A stretch of 64,000 nucleotides of DNA from an uncultured Lachnospiraceae bacterium (lineage in GTDB: Bacteria > Bacillota > Clostridia > Lachnospirales > Lachnospiraceae). The notes under the pieces were generated by a model. It worked only from the letters and a program-made list of their open reading frames with translations, was not told where the DNA came from and did no database searches. Made by a program: the position numbers and the translations under genes. Positions within the stretch are counted from its first letter, which is position 1; every line of letters begins with the position of its first letter. Positions 34,761 through 44,363 of this stretch are shown piece by piece. The stretch is taken from contig CAJTLB010000007.1 of assembly GCA_910577045.1 (NCBI GenBank), positions 62,001 through 126,000 of the forward strand, in the 5' to 3' direction.

Positions 34761-35857
34761 AAGCATATAAATTCAGGATATATCCAAACATGGAACAAAA
34801 AGTACAGATTGCAAAAACATTCGGCTGTTGCTGCTTTGTCTATAACCAGACATTGGCATACCAGAAAGAGGCATATGAGAAAGAAAAGAAATCCGTCAGC
34901 AAAACGGACTGCAATAATTACTGTAACAGGGAGTTAAAGAAAGCATACAAATGGTTAAAGGAAGTGGACAAGTTTGCATTGACGAATGCCATTTATAACA
35001 TGGATGCGGCATACCAGAAGTTCTTCAAAGAACACGCAGGTTATCCTAAGTTCAAAAGAAAGCGTGACAACCATAAATCTTATACGACAAATTATACGAA
35101 TGAAAATATTGTGGTAGATTTTGAGAAGGGGAGGGTCAAACTACCAAAACTAAAGATGGTAAAGGCGAAACTGCACAGGAAATTTGAGGGACAGATAAAA
35201 TCAGCCACAATTTCTCAAATGCCAAGTGGAAAATATTATGTGTCAGTGCTTGTGGAAACAGAACATAAAGAACTGCCACACACCAGCTATAAGATAGGAC
35301 TGGATTTAGGCGTAAAGGATTTATGTATTACGTCAGATGGAGAAAAGTACGAAAATCCAAAGACAATAAGAAGATATGAGAAAAAACTTGTAAAATTACA
35401 AAGGCAATTTGCACATAAAGAAAAGTGGAGCAAGAATTATTATAAGAAGAAAAGACAGATAGCATTATGCTATGAAAAGATAACAAATACCAGAAAAGAT
35501 TATCTGCATAAAGTGTCCCATGGGATTGTCAGCGAAAACCAAGTGATAGTCTCAGAGGACTTACAGATAAAAAATATGGTAAAGAATCATCATTTGGCAA
35601 AAGCAATATCAGATGTGGCATGGTATGAGCTGACAAGACAGTTGGAATATAAGGCGATGTGGAATGGGAGACAGTACATCAAAATAGAAACCTTCTATGC
35701 AAGCAGCCAGATATGCTCTGATTGTGGGTATCAAAATGTCAATACAAAAGATTTATCTGTAAGGGAATGGATATGTCCAATTTGTGGGGAAAAACATGAT
35801 AGAGATATCAATGCTGCAAAGAATGTTTTAGCAAAAGGATTAAGACAAATAGCATAA
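34754..35857 (+). CDS. tnpB: TnpB RNA-guided nuclease of the IS605 element
   Basis: This 367-residue protein starts at GTG 34754, inside the tnpA frame, behind AGGGTGG. It has the N-terminal helix-turn-helix region (LKAYKFRIYPN), the RuvC motifs GLDLGVKDL (Asp), SEDLQIKNM (Glu) and DRDINAAKN (Asp), and the four-Cys zinc ribbon CSDCGYQN...CPICGEKH. All catalytic residues are present. TnpB proteins are guided by a right-end RNA to cut the empty donor site and so retain the element. With tnpA broken, tnpB is the only intact protein gene of this element. Confidence 0.93.
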   Translation: MLKAYKFRIYPNMEQKVQIAKTFGCCCFVYNQTLAYQKEAYEKEKKSVSKTDCNNYCNRELKKAYKWLKEVDKFALTNAIYNMDAAYQKFFKEHAGYPKFKRKRDNHKSYTTNYTNENIVVDFEKGRVKLPKLKMVKAKLHRKFEGQIKSATISQMPSGKYYVSVLVETEHKELPHTSYKIGLDLGVKDLCITSDGEKYENPKTIRRYEKKLVKLQRQFAHKEKWSKNYYKKKRQIALCYEKITNTRKDYLHKVSHGIVSENQVIVSEDLQIKNMVKNHHLAKAISDVAWYELTRQLEYKAMWNGRQYIKIETFYASSQICSDCGYQNVNTKDLSVREWICPICGEKHDRDINAAKNVLAKGLRQIA

Positions 35858-35964
35858 GAAAAGCATATAGGGCAGGGATTGCCCGAATAAACGCCTGTGG
35901 AGATAGTAGGCTGCGAGGTCGATGAAGCAGGAAGCCCATTGGCTTTAGACAATGGGTAGTTCAC
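35858..35964 (+). ncRNA. Predicted right-end (omega) RNA region of TnpB
   Basis: The ~107 bases after the tnpB stop include a GC-richer segment (ACGCCTGTGGAGATAGTAGGC) and end with the right-end hairpin at 35935-35956. In TnpB systems the guide scaffold covers the 3' end of tnpB and this region, and the guide is the flanking DNA just past the element (starting near 35965 here). The 5' boundary probably lies inside tnpB and was not defined. Confidence 0.6.
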
Positions 35965-36022
35965 ATAATTCCTTTATATGGTATGATAATAGTTAAACTG
36001 TAATGAAAGTGGGGATAGGATA

Positions 36023-37921
36023 GTGAAAGGGAATGTAAGGCGCCGCAAGATGTCAGAACGTGTGGATTTGCAAGTTTCATTGTTAATTGCCATTTTTGTA
36101 GCAACTGTGGCGTTGACCTGTTGTTTAGTTTCTTACCATATGACTTATAATGATATGAGGGTAAGTTTAAATGAAAGGGTAGAAATTATACATCAATATT
36201 TAATGAAACGGTTGGATATGACTGCTTTTTCTGATTTGGAATCACGGGATGCGATTACTACAGAAGAGTATTTATTAATGCATGATGTGTTTAGTGCCGT
36301 AAAAGATGCAACAGGGGTAATGTATTTGTATACAGCCAAGAAAAATGCGGAAGGAAAGTATATATATGTAGTAGATGGGCTGGATATTCAAAGTAGCGAT
36401 TTCCGTTATCCGGGGGATATGATTGAGGAAGAGATTTACCAGGATATGGATCGGGCATTGGGAGGGGAAGTGGTATATCCAGATGAGATTCTCCATACCA
36501 GTTGGGGAAATATCTTTATATGTTATCTTCCTTTATATAACCAAGAAGAGATAATAGGGGTGCTTGGAATTGAATTTGAGGCAGAGCATCAATATGATAC
36601 ATACAGAAAATTAGAATTATTTGCACCAATTGCAGTGATTTTATTTACAACCCTTGCTTTTTTAACTTCAAGAGTATTGTTTTGGCGGATGAATGAGATT
36701 GTGGTAAATGAAGCGAATCAGAAAGAAGCTTTAGCAGATGCGCTTCGTAGGGAAGAAATTGCAAGCAAAGCAAAATCATCATTTTTATTTAATATTTCTC
36801 ATGACATAAGGACGCCAATGAATGCGATTGTAGGGTTTACTCAGATTGCAAGGGATCATATCAATGATAAAGAAAGAGTAGATGATAGCCTTGCAAAAGT
36901 AGAGGATGCAAGTTTGTATTTAAGGCGCCTAATTAATGATGTGCTTGATATGGCAAGGATTGAGAAAGGAAAATTAGAAATTGAAATTGCCCCTTTTTAT
37001 ATTAAGGATTCAATAAAAGAAACGGAACAGATGTTCCGCCCTCAGATGGAAGAAAAAGGGATTTCCTTTGAAGTAAAGATGGAAAATATACAAGAACATT
37101 TTGTATTATGTGATGGTCTTCGCTTAAAGCAAATTGCATTGAATTTATTATCCAATGCCTTGAAATATACAAAAAAAGGTGGAAGGGTAATATACAAAGT
37201 AAGTGAGAAAATGGTAGAGGAAGGCTATACACAACTTGAAATTATAGTGAAAGATACTGGAATTGGCATGACAGAAGAGTTCCAGAAGCATATTTTTGAA
37301 GTGTTCGAAAAAGAGAAAAGCGCAACAGAGAGTGGCGTAGATGGGGCAGGGTTAGGGCTTGCTATTACAAAGGAATTAGTAAGGTTACATGGTGGTACAA
37401 TAAAAGTTTCTAGTAAAAAGGAAGAAGGAACAGAGTTTTTAGTCCATGTAAAACTAAAAATTGTAGAAAAAAAGGAAGAAGTGGAAAAAGAAGATCAATT
37501 ATTATTTGAAGGTAAAAGAGTGTTATTAGTAGAAGATAACCCATTAAATAGAGAAATTGCAGAAGTACTTTTAATGGAAGAAGGGTTTGAGGTAGAGTGT
37601 GCAGAGGATGGAGTAGTAGCAGTAGAAATGGTTTCTAAATCAGAATCAGGGTATTATGATTTGGTGCTTATGGATATCCAAATGCCACGTATGGATGGAT
37701 ATCAGGCTACTAAGGAAATCCGTAAGCTTTCAAATATAGGGCTCGCCAATATACCAATTGTCGCTTTAACAGCAAATGCTTTGACAGAGGATAAACAGAG
37801 GGCATTTGAGTCTGGTATGGATGGGCATGTGGCAAAACCGATTGATATAGAAAAATTCAAATATATATTAAAAGAAGTGCTTCTAAATAGCCCTTCAAAC
37901 TTGGAAAGAAACATGGTATGA
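36023..37921 (+). CDS. Hybrid sensor histidine kinase with receiver domain
   Basis: This 632-residue protein starts at GTG 36023, with GGGGATAGGA just upstream. Two membrane helices (residues ~20-40 and ~195-215) bracket an extracytoplasmic sensor. The HisKA His is in FNISHDIRTPMNAIVGF, followed by N, G1 and G2 boxes (NLLSNALKYT, DTGIGM, GAGLGLAI). A C-terminal receiver (VLLVEDNPLNREIAEV, DIQMPRMDGY) carries the phospho-acceptor Asp. There is no Hpt domain in the chain; an Hpt protein is encoded at 57927. No cognate DNA-binding regulator is adjacent. Signal unknown. Confidence 0.9.
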   Translation: MKGNVRRRKMSERVDLQVSLLIAIFVATVALTCCLVSYHMTYNDMRVSLNERVEIIHQYLMKRLDMTAFSDLESRDAITTEEYLLMHDVFSAVKDATGVMYLYTAKKNAEGKYIYVVDGLDIQSSDFRYPGDMIEEEIYQDMDRALGGEVVYPDEILHTSWGNIFICYLPLYNQEEIIGVLGIEFEAEHQYDTYRKLELFAPIAVILFTTLAFLTSRVLFWRMNEIVVNEANQKEALADALRREEIASKAKSSFLFNISHDIRTPMNAIVGFTQIARDHINDKERVDDSLAKVEDASLYLRRLINDVLDMARIEKGKLEIEIAPFYIKDSIKETEQMFRPQMEEKGISFEVKMENIQEHFVLCDGLRLKQIALNLLSNALKYTKKGGRVIYKVSEKMVEEGYTQLEIIVKDTGIGMTEEFQKHIFEVFEKEKSATESGVDGAGLGLAITKELVRLHGGTIKVSSKKEEGTEFLVHVKLKIVEKKEEVEKEDQLLFEGKRVLLVEDNPLNREIAEVLLMEEGFEVECAEDGVVAVEMVSKSESGYYDLVLMDIQMPRMDGYQATKEIRKLSNIGLANIPIVALTANALTEDKQRAFESGMDGHVAKPIDIEKFKYILKEVLLNSPSNLERNMV

Positions 37922-37957
37922 TATACAAAACCATAAATAAGAATAGGAGGTATCACT

Positions 37958-38716
37958 ATGAAGGTTTCAGGTATGTTAGAGGGAAAGATTGCAATTGTAA
38001 CTGGAGGGACAAGGGGAATTGGATATGAGATTGTAAAAAAATTTTTAGAAGCTGGTGCAAAGGTAGCACTTTTTGGTTCTAGGCAGGAAACCGTAGAGAA
38101 AGCATTGGGGCAGATAAAAGAAAAAATACCAGAGGCAGAAGTAATGGGGCTTTACCCAGCATTAGGGGAATACAACGAGGTTGAAAAAGCGATACAAGAG
38201 GTACAGGAATCATTTGGGCAAATAGATATTTTGGTAAATAATGCAGGGATTTCTGCAAGAGAATCTATTTATGAGTATAGCCCAGAAGAGTTTGATAAAA
38301 TTATGACATTAAATGTAAATGCGGTATTTCATTGTATCCGGGCTGCTGTCCCTTTTATGAAAACACAAGGCGGCGGTTCTATTATTAATATGAGTTCTAT
38401 GGTAAGTATTTATGGGCAGCCAGCAGGATGTGGGTATCCAGCCTCCAAATTTGCTGTAAATGGTTTAACAAAGTCTTTGGCAAGGGAACTTGGGAAAGAC
38501 CAAATCCGTGTGAATGCAGTAGCCCCAGGGGTGACTAGGACAGATATGGTAGCGGCCCTGCCACCAGAAATGGTACAAAGGATTTCTGCTACAATCCCTC
38601 TTGGGCGCGTAGGGGAGCCGGAGGAAGTAGCAAATGCTGTATTATTTTTAGCAAGTGACTTGGCAAGCTATGTAACAGGGGCAATTCTTTCTGTAGATGG
38701 GGCAACACAAGTATAA
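37958..38716 (+). CDS. Short-chain dehydrogenase/reductase
   Basis: This 252-residue NAD(P)-dependent oxidoreductase has TGGTRGIG (cofactor loop), NNAGIS, the catalytic Ser in NMSSMVS and the YPASK active-site motif (Tyr-x-x-x-Lys), then PGVTRTDM. TAGGAGGT precedes the start. Overall it resembles FabG-like enzymes and, by eye, the N-terminal half recalls BaiA-type 3-alpha-hydroxysteroid dehydrogenases (GTRGIG, VALFGS), but no bai genes are near. It lies 36 bp after the kinase gene and 92 bp before the GH2 gene. A carbohydrate or steroid substrate is possible. Confidence 0.85.
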   Translation: MKVSGMLEGKIAIVTGGTRGIGYEIVKKFLEAGAKVALFGSRQETVEKALGQIKEKIPEAEVMGLYPALGEYNEVEKAIQEVQESFGQIDILVNNAGISARESIYEYSPEEFDKIMTLNVNAVFHCIRAAVPFMKTQGGGSIINMSSMVSIYGQPAGCGYPASKFAVNGLTKSLARELGKDQIRVNAVAPGVTRTDMVAALPPEMVQRISATIPLGRVGEPEEVANAVLFLASDLASYVTGAILSVDGATQV

Positions 38717-38808
38717 CAGAATAGCTTGAGGTTCAATTGTTTTGCTCTTAACTGTTGTGAGTGGATTGAAACAATAATTAAACAATAAAAAATAGATTGG
38801 AGAAGAAC

Positions 38809-41800
38809 ATGATTTCACTGGAAGGAGAATGGCAGTTTCAATTAGGATATGAACAAGAGGCACCTTTTAAGATACCATTTGAATATACAATACAGATACC
38901 AGGCATTTTACAGGGCCAAGGATATGGGGAGGATATTAGTATCCATACTCCTTGGGTATCTGGGCTCCATGACCCTTTGTGGTATATAAGGGAAGAGTAT
39001 AAGGAGGGCCAGGAAAATGGTATTCATGTCCCATTTTTGTCCCAGCCGCCAAAGCATTACTTAGGAGTGGCATGGTATCAGAAAGAAATTGAAGTAGAAG
39101 AGGGATTCTATGAATTTGAGATAGAATGTACAAAATGGAAGACAGAAGTATTTTTAGATGGGAAAAGCATGGGAAGTGTAACTTCCCTATGTGCGCCACA
39201 TTCCTTTGAATTGGGGAAGATAACAAAAGGAAGCCATCTTCTAACAGTGAAAGTAGATAATCAGATGCAATACCCATACCGCCCAGATGGGCATGGGGTT
39301 TCCGATGCCTTAGCAGCATCTTGGAATGGCATGGTAGGAAGAGTTTGTTTAAAAAAGATTCCAGATATTTCTATACAACATGTAGTTTTAAAACCAGATT
39401 TGGAAAGTAAAGAACTAAAAGCAACATTATTTTTCCACAATAGGCTCCAGAAGGAAAAGGAAGGAAGCCTGTATTTTACTATTATTGATAAAGAAAGTGG
39501 AAAACAAAAACAAGCCTTATATAGTGTGCAAATCCCAGCAGGGAAGGGCAGGCAAGATTTCTTTATAGACTGTTCAAGTATAAGCGGGCAGTGGGATGAA
39601 TATAATCCAGATATCCAAACGCTTTCTATTGAACTTGTTTCAGCAGCAGGGACACAAAAAAAAGAACTTTGTTTTGGGTTCCGTTTTGTGGAAACAAAGG
39701 AAGGCAAATTTTATATTAACCATAGGCCGTCTTATTTAAGAGGAACGCATTTTGGCGGCGATTTTCCATTGACAGGCTGTCCTTCTAATAAAAAAGAGGA
39801 CTGGGCAAGGATTTTTAAGATTTGCAAGGAATGGGGCTTAAACTTTATCCGTTTTCATTCATATTGCCCACCAGAAGCAGCATTTGTGGCAGCAGATGAG
39901 GTAGGGATTTATCTTCAAGTAGAGTGTGCGATGTGGGAAGTATTTTGTGAAGGAAATGGGATGGATAAAGTACTTTGGGAAGAAACCGAACGGATTCTTT
40001 ATAGTTTTGGGCATCATCCTTCTTTTTTAATGTTGTCGCCTAGCAATGAACCAGCAGGAGAATGGGCGCCTGTATTAGCAAAATGGTACCATAAGTGTAA
40101 GGAATTAGAAGATTCTTACAGCGGCAGTAGATTGTATACAAGGCAGTCTGGCTGGCCTTATCCAGTAGAGCCATCAAAAATTGACAATACAGATTATGTA
40201 TATTTCCATCGTTCTGGGTATGGGCCATTTCCAGGCGGCACTATCCGAAATAAGGCGGGCTGGGGAGAGAAAGATTATCTTCCTTCTGTAGAGGGAATTT
40301 TATATCCAGTTATTACACATGAAATGGGGCAATGGTGTTCCTATCCTGATTTTGATATAATAGAGAAGTTTACGGGATATTTATATCCTGGAAATTATAA
40401 AGTATTTAAAGAAAGTGCGAAAAAAGCCCATGTGCTTTCCCAGAATAAGGAGTTTGTATGGGCATCTGGGAAATTGCAGGTACAAATGTATAAAGAGGAT
40501 TTAGAAGCAAACTTTAGGACACCACATATTTATGGGTATGAGCTTTTAGATTTGCATGATTATTTGGGGCAGGGGAGTGCTTTAGTTGGCGTTTTAGATG
40601 CATTTTGGGATAACAAAGGTTATGTAGAGGCAAAGGAATTCCGGCATTTTTGTAATGAAACTGTATTATTGCTTCGGATAAAAAAACGGGTTTATACACA
40701 AGATGAGAGTTTATTATGCCCTGTAGAACTCTCTCATTTTGGTAAGGAAGAGATTAAAAATGCAAACATAGTATGGCAGATCATTAATAATAAGGATAAA
40801 ATTGTAAAACAGGGAAGTTTTGGGACAAGAGGATATACGCTTTCAAAAAACCAGGAAGTAGGGACCCTTAAAATTGATTTAAAAGATTTTGATGCGCCAG
40901 AATGTTATACAGTTAAACTTTTTATAGAAGGCACAGAAATTGAAAATAGCTGGAATATTTGGCTATACAAAAAAGAGATTCCTCTGCCTGTGCTGCATAA
41001 TGCAGTTTACACTAGGGAGTTAAAACAAGCACTTTACGCATTGGATCAGGGAAAGAAGGTATTATATTGCCCTATTTTATCACAGGTGGGTTGGAATAGC
41101 CCATATTTAAGTGAACGGCCATCTTTTTGGAATTCTCAAATGGGGCCAAGGTGGAGCAGGGGAATGGGATTGTTATGTAATCCCTCTCATAAAGCATTGC
41201 GTTATTTCCCTACAAGAGAATACCAGGAATATCAATGGAATGAGATTATCCGTGATGCAAAGGGCATTAATTTAAAAGAATACCCAGATGGTTTCCTGCC
41301 GATTGTACAGCCATTAGATGAATGGAACAGGAATTATAAAATGAGTTTATTATTGGAGGCGAAAGTAGGGAATGGGAGCCTGCTTTTGGTCAGCAGCGAC
41401 CTAGAGAGGAATATAGAGAATTCCCCAGTAAAGAAACAACTATTATATTCCTTAATGGCTTATGTAGATTCAGAAGAGTTTTCTCCAAAGCAGGAAATAC
41501 AAAGGGAAATCTTTTTAAGGAGCTTTGCCGATACACAGGTAATGAAGCGGTTAAAAGGAAAGGGAAAGTTGTTGGAATATCCAGAGGTAGATATTACAGC
41601 AGCATTGGATGGAAACCCAAATACGACTTTTTGTTTAGAAGGCATAGGCCATCCATATACAATAGAGTTGTCTTGGGAGACAGAGCAAGCATTAGTAGGA
41701 TTATATTATATGCCAATACAAAACCAAAGAGAACATAAAGGTGATGTGCGTGAATATGAAGTATGGGTTTGGGATGGGACTATATGGGAAGAAGCAGCGA

Positions 41801-42081
41801 AAGGAGAGTTTGTTAGTTCTTTTGACCTAAAGCAAGTTTCATTTAAAAAAGAATTGGTAGGTACAAAGCTGCGTTTTGTGGCAAAAAGTGGGTTTAAGGG
41901 AATAGGGCAGCGATATGATGTGGATCAGAAGGGGTGGTTTAAGTGGGAAGGAATCCTTGAAGATTTATCTATTTCGGTTGCAGAATTGGCAGTAATTACA
42001 AAAGAAGGAGTATTGGCCTTTGAACTATTTGAAGAAAACCGGGCAGGTGCGAAAACAGCAACAATTGAAATAGAAGAATAA
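38809..42081 (+). CDS. Large GH2-type glycoside hydrolase with F5/8-like C-terminal domain
   Basis: ATG 38809 follows TTGGAGAAG; the upstream TTG is not needed. The 1090-residue product lacks a signal peptide, so the enzyme is cytoplasmic. An N-terminal GH2 sugar-binding domain (ISLEGEWQFQLG, WYQKEIEV) is followed by an immunoglobulin-like domain and a TIM barrel. The predicted acid/base is Glu414 in LSPSNEPAG and the nucleophile Glu505 in THEMGQW. The last ~200 residues include a discoidin (F5/8)-like domain (ITAALDGNPNTTF). Beta-galactosidase- or glucuronidase-type activity is possible; the substrate is not predictable. It is more than usually long for GH2. Confidence 0.85.
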   Translation: MISLEGEWQFQLGYEQEAPFKIPFEYTIQIPGILQGQGYGEDISIHTPWVSGLHDPLWYIREEYKEGQENGIHVPFLSQPPKHYLGVAWYQKEIEVEEGFYEFEIECTKWKTEVFLDGKSMGSVTSLCAPHSFELGKITKGSHLLTVKVDNQMQYPYRPDGHGVSDALAASWNGMVGRVCLKKIPDISIQHVVLKPDLESKELKATLFFHNRLQKEKEGSLYFTIIDKESGKQKQALYSVQIPAGKGRQDFFIDCSSISGQWDEYNPDIQTLSIELVSAAGTQKKELCFGFRFVETKEGKFYINHRPSYLRGTHFGGDFPLTGCPSNKKEDWARIFKICKEWGLNFIRFHSYCPPEAAFVAADEVGIYLQVECAMWEVFCEGNGMDKVLWEETERILYSFGHHPSFLMLSPSNEPAGEWAPVLAKWYHKCKELEDSYSGSRLYTRQSGWPYPVEPSKIDNTDYVYFHRSGYGPFPGGTIRNKAGWGEKDYLPSVEGILYPVITHEMGQWCSYPDFDIIEKFTGYLYPGNYKVFKESAKKAHVLSQNKEFVWASGKLQVQMYKEDLEANFRTPHIYGYELLDLHDYLGQGSALVGVLDAFWDNKGYVEAKEFRHFCNETVLLLRIKKRVYTQDESLLCPVELSHFGKEEIKNANIVWQIINNKDKIVKQGSFGTRGYTLSKNQEVGTLKIDLKDFDAPECYTVKLFIEGTEIENSWNIWLYKKEIPLPVLHNAVYTRELKQALYALDQGKKVLYCPILSQVGWNSPYLSERPSFWNSQMGPRWSRGMGLLCNPSHKALRYFPTREYQEYQWNEIIRDAKGINLKEYPDGFLPIVQPLDEWNRNYKMSLLLEAKVGNGSLLLVSSDLERNIENSPVKKQLLYSLMAYVDSEEFSPKQEIQREIFLRSFADTQVMKRLKGKGKLLEYPEVDITAALDGNPNTTFCLEGIGHPYTIELSWETEQALVGLYYMPIQNQREHKGDVREYEVWVWDGTIWEEAAKGEFVSSFDLKQVSFKKELVGTKLRFVAKSGFKGIGQRYDVDQKGWFKWEGILEDLSISVAELAVITKEGVLAFELFEENRAGAKTATIEIEE

Positions 42082-42306
42082 AATTTTTAAATTTGGAGAT
42101 AAAGTTATTGATTTTTGCTCATTTTATAGGTATTATGAGAATAGTCTATATTTGCTTCCGTAAAAAATATCTGTTTTTTTAGCCATATAGGGTAAAGAGT
42201 GTAAAAAACTGGCAAGACTTTTAGGTACAGGGGACTGGCTTTAAGGGCATATATCAGTGGCGGGCAAAAGGCCAAAAAAATAAGCCAGCGCAGGGATTGC
42301 GCAGAA

Positions 42307-42456
42307 ATGAGGGAATGCATGATAGATTTTGAAGAAGAAATCAAGAAATTTCATCCAAGCCTTGAGGTAGAGGAGGCAGAAGATGCCATTTATAATAATG
42401 ATTTAACGGATGCAGTAGATTTGATGTTAGAAGTTATGAAAGAGAAGCAGCAATAA
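42307..42456 (+). CDS. Small acidic hypothetical protein, possibly the end of a decayed gene
   Basis: The 42082-42476 gap has a short frame, ATG 42307 to TAA 42456, encoding 49 acidic residues (FEEEIKKFHPSLEVEEAEDA, TDAVDLMLEVMKEK). The same frame stays open upstream as ALRAYISGGQKAKKISQRRD, and another frame just before it reads KKLARLLGTGDW. Together they look like one longer protein with a frameshift near 42235. No RBS precedes the ATG. Coding nature is uncertain and no family is recognised. Confidence 0.35.
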   Translation: MRECMIDFEEEIKKFHPSLEVEEAEDAIYNNDLTDAVDLMLEVMKEKQQ

Positions 42457-42476
42457 CAGATGCGGATGGAGGCAGT

Positions 42477-43850
42477 ATGGAGTGTTATGTTTGTGGTGCC
42501 GCTTTATCCCGTAGTGAATTTTGTGATAGCTGCGGAGCAGATGTGCGGCTGTATAAAAAGATATTAAAAAGCTCAGATGTATATTATAACCAGGGGCTTG
42601 CCCGTGCACAAGAAAGGGACTTAACAGGGGCGGCAGAATGTCTGCGGCAAAGTGTAAAGTTAAATAAGCATAATACAAAAGCGAGAAACCTATTAGGGCT
42701 TGTCTATTTTGAAATGGGGGAAGCCGTGGCAGCGATTTCCCAGTGGGTAATTAGTGAAAATTTACAGCCAGAAAAAAATTTAGCAGAAACTTACTTAAAT
42801 GCAATACAAAGGAATGCGGGAAGGCTAGATACAATTAACCAGACAATTAAAAAGTATAACCAAGCACTGATTTATGCTAGGCAGGATAGTCCAGATTTAG
42901 CGATTATCCAATTAAAAAAAGTGTTAAACTTAAATTCAAACCTGGTAAAAGGGCATCAGCTCCTAGCTTTATTATATATGAAAAGCGGGGAAAATGAAAA
43001 AGCATTAAAATGCCTGAAAAAAGCACTTGCTATTGATAAAAGCAATCCGCTTACGTTAAAATATTTAAAAGAGATTAAAGGAGTCCCTGATACCAGCCTA
43101 AAAAGGGCAGAACGAGAAAACTCAGAGAAAACAAAAGCCCGCCAAACCACGGCAGATGAAGTCATTATTCCAAAAAATAGTTATAAAGAGTCAAATTCAG
43201 GTGGAGTCACTGTTTTAAACGTGATTATAGGAATTGCATTAGGCGCGGCATTAATGTGGTTTTTAGTGCTTCCTGCAAAGCAAAAGACATTGGCAGATGA
43301 GAATAACCAAAAACAAATGGAGATTAGTGAGCAATTAGAACAGAAAAATTCTGCTATTGTTGCTTTAGAAGGTGAAAAAGAATCATTAGAAGCGGAAAAG
43401 AAGGCTCTTGAAGCAGAACTAGAAGCATATGGGCAAAAAGATATTATAATTTCTGTATATGAGGGAATGTTGCGTTCTATTAATTTTTATTTGAACCAAG
43501 ATTTTTTAACAGCGGCAAAAGAGATAACAGAGTTAGATACCACTGTGGTGCAATCGGATGTTTTTACAGAAGTATATAATAAAATCCATGTGGAGGCAGG
43601 CGGCAAGGCTGCAGAATCATTATATGAAGAAGGATACAGGGCATATACAGTTGGAAATTATGATGTAGCTAAGGAACAGCTGGAACAAGCATATGCACTA
43701 AATCCTGAGGATACGGCAATTGTATATTATTTGGGGCGTGCTTACCAACGTTCTGGTGATGCAGAAAAAGGAAGAGAATATTTACAAATTATTATAGACA
43801 GAAAAACCAATGATTCCTATTATGACAATGCAAGGCGTTATATTAACTAA
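42477..43850 (+). CDS. Zinc-ribbon, TPR and coiled-coil membrane protein
   Basis: This 457-residue protein begins with a zinc ribbon (CYVCGAALSRSEFCDSCGAD). At least four TPR-like repeats follow (ALARAQERDLTGAAECLRQS pattern, residues ~35-200), then a linker, one membrane helix (VIIGIALGAALMWFLVLPA, ~residue 250), a coiled coil (EQLEQKNSAIVALEGEKESL region) and two more TPRs at the C-terminus. The zinc ribbon and first TPRs are cytoplasmic and the rest outside. GGAGG precedes the start. A scaffolding role in envelope or sporulation processes is possible, since spoIIAA follows after a terminator, but this is positional only. Confidence 0.7.
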   Translation: MECYVCGAALSRSEFCDSCGADVRLYKKILKSSDVYYNQGLARAQERDLTGAAECLRQSVKLNKHNTKARNLLGLVYFEMGEAVAAISQWVISENLQPEKNLAETYLNAIQRNAGRLDTINQTIKKYNQALIYARQDSPDLAIIQLKKVLNLNSNLVKGHQLLALLYMKSGENEKALKCLKKALAIDKSNPLTLKYLKEIKGVPDTSLKRAERENSEKTKARQTTADEVIIPKNSYKESNSGGVTVLNVIIGIALGAALMWFLVLPAKQKTLADENNQKQMEISEQLEQKNSAIVALEGEKESLEAEKKALEAELEAYGQKDIIISVYEGMLRSINFYLNQDFLTAAKEITELDTTVVQSDVFTEVYNKIHVEAGGKAAESLYEEGYRAYTVGNYDVAKEQLEQAYALNPEDTAIVYYLGRAYQRSGDAEKGREYLQIIIDRKTNDSYYDNARRYIN

Positions 43851-43932
43851 ATAATAGGAAGTTTTGTTAGATAAAATAAACAGGAAGTTACCTATAAAAA
43901 GACAAAGGATAAGGATGCACCGCATCAAAAAT

Positions 43933-43966
43933 ACCCGGGATACGAAGGAATTCGGCCCGGGTTTTT
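43933..43966 (+). terminator. Terminator between the TPR gene and spoIIAA
   Basis: ACCCGGG (43933-43939) pairs with CCCGGGT (43956-43962) around a 16-base loop, followed by TTTTTGTG. It isolates the sporulation operon from the gene before it. Confidence 0.8.
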
Positions 43967-44009
43967 GTGTGTAAGGAATTAAAAGAATAAAAAGGAAGGA
44001 GAAAGAAGA

Positions 44010-44318
44010 ATGGAACCAGATTATGAAATAATGGGGGAGACATTAATTGTAAATGTGCCACAAGAATTAGATCACCATAGTGCTAAAATGGTAAAGGAAT
44101 ATTCAGATCAAATCATTAGGGATAAGTCCATAAAGAATATTGTATTTGATTTTAGTAATTCTACTTTTATGGATAGCTCAGGAATTGGGATGATTATGGG
44201 GCGCTACCGGGTAGTAAAAGAAAAAAAGGGATTTGTTGGAGTAAAAGGGGTTGGGCCTGCAATTCACAGAATATTGGAAATATCAGGATTGTACAAGTTA
44301 GTAGAAATTTGCAGATAA
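44010..44318 (+). CDS. spoIIAA: Anti-sigma-F factor antagonist SpoIIAA
   Basis: This 102-residue STAS-domain protein has the phosphorylation-site motif FMDSSGIGMIMGRY. In the forespore, dephosphorylated SpoIIAA binds SpoIIAB and frees sigma-F. GGAGAAAGAAG precedes ATG 44010. It heads the classic three-gene operon with spoIIAB 46 bp and sigF 491 bp after its stop. A sigma-H promoter is expected from the family, but none was picked out. Confidence 0.95.
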   Translation: MEPDYEIMGETLIVNVPQELDHHSAKMVKEYSDQIIRDKSIKNIVFDFSNSTFMDSSGIGMIMGRYRVVKEKKGFVGVKGVGPAIHRILEISGLYKLVEICR

Positions 44319-44363
44319 ATAATATAGCAATATAAAAAGCCATATGGCGGAGTGGAGGTTAAG

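Larger units (their letters stand above)
34225..35964 (+). mobile_element. IS200/IS605-family element with tnpA remnant and tnpB
   Basis: The left end has a nested imperfect hairpin: GCTGCT/AGCAGC outside, GCTACC/GGTAGC next, CCCACTG/CGGTGGG inside with a GCTTTAGA loop (34254-34275). The right end has CCCATTG/CAATGGG with the same GCTTTAGA loop (35935-35956), followed by TAGTTCAC. Such subterminal hairpins are the single-strand recognition sites of TnpA. The element sits between tag and a histidine kinase gene without disrupting either. Exact cleavage ends were not fixed. Confidence 0.85.

Noticed and set aside
37958..38716. Naming the SDR gene baiA.
   Set aside because: Similarity in the N-terminal half is shared by many SDRs and no other bile-acid operon gene is nearby.
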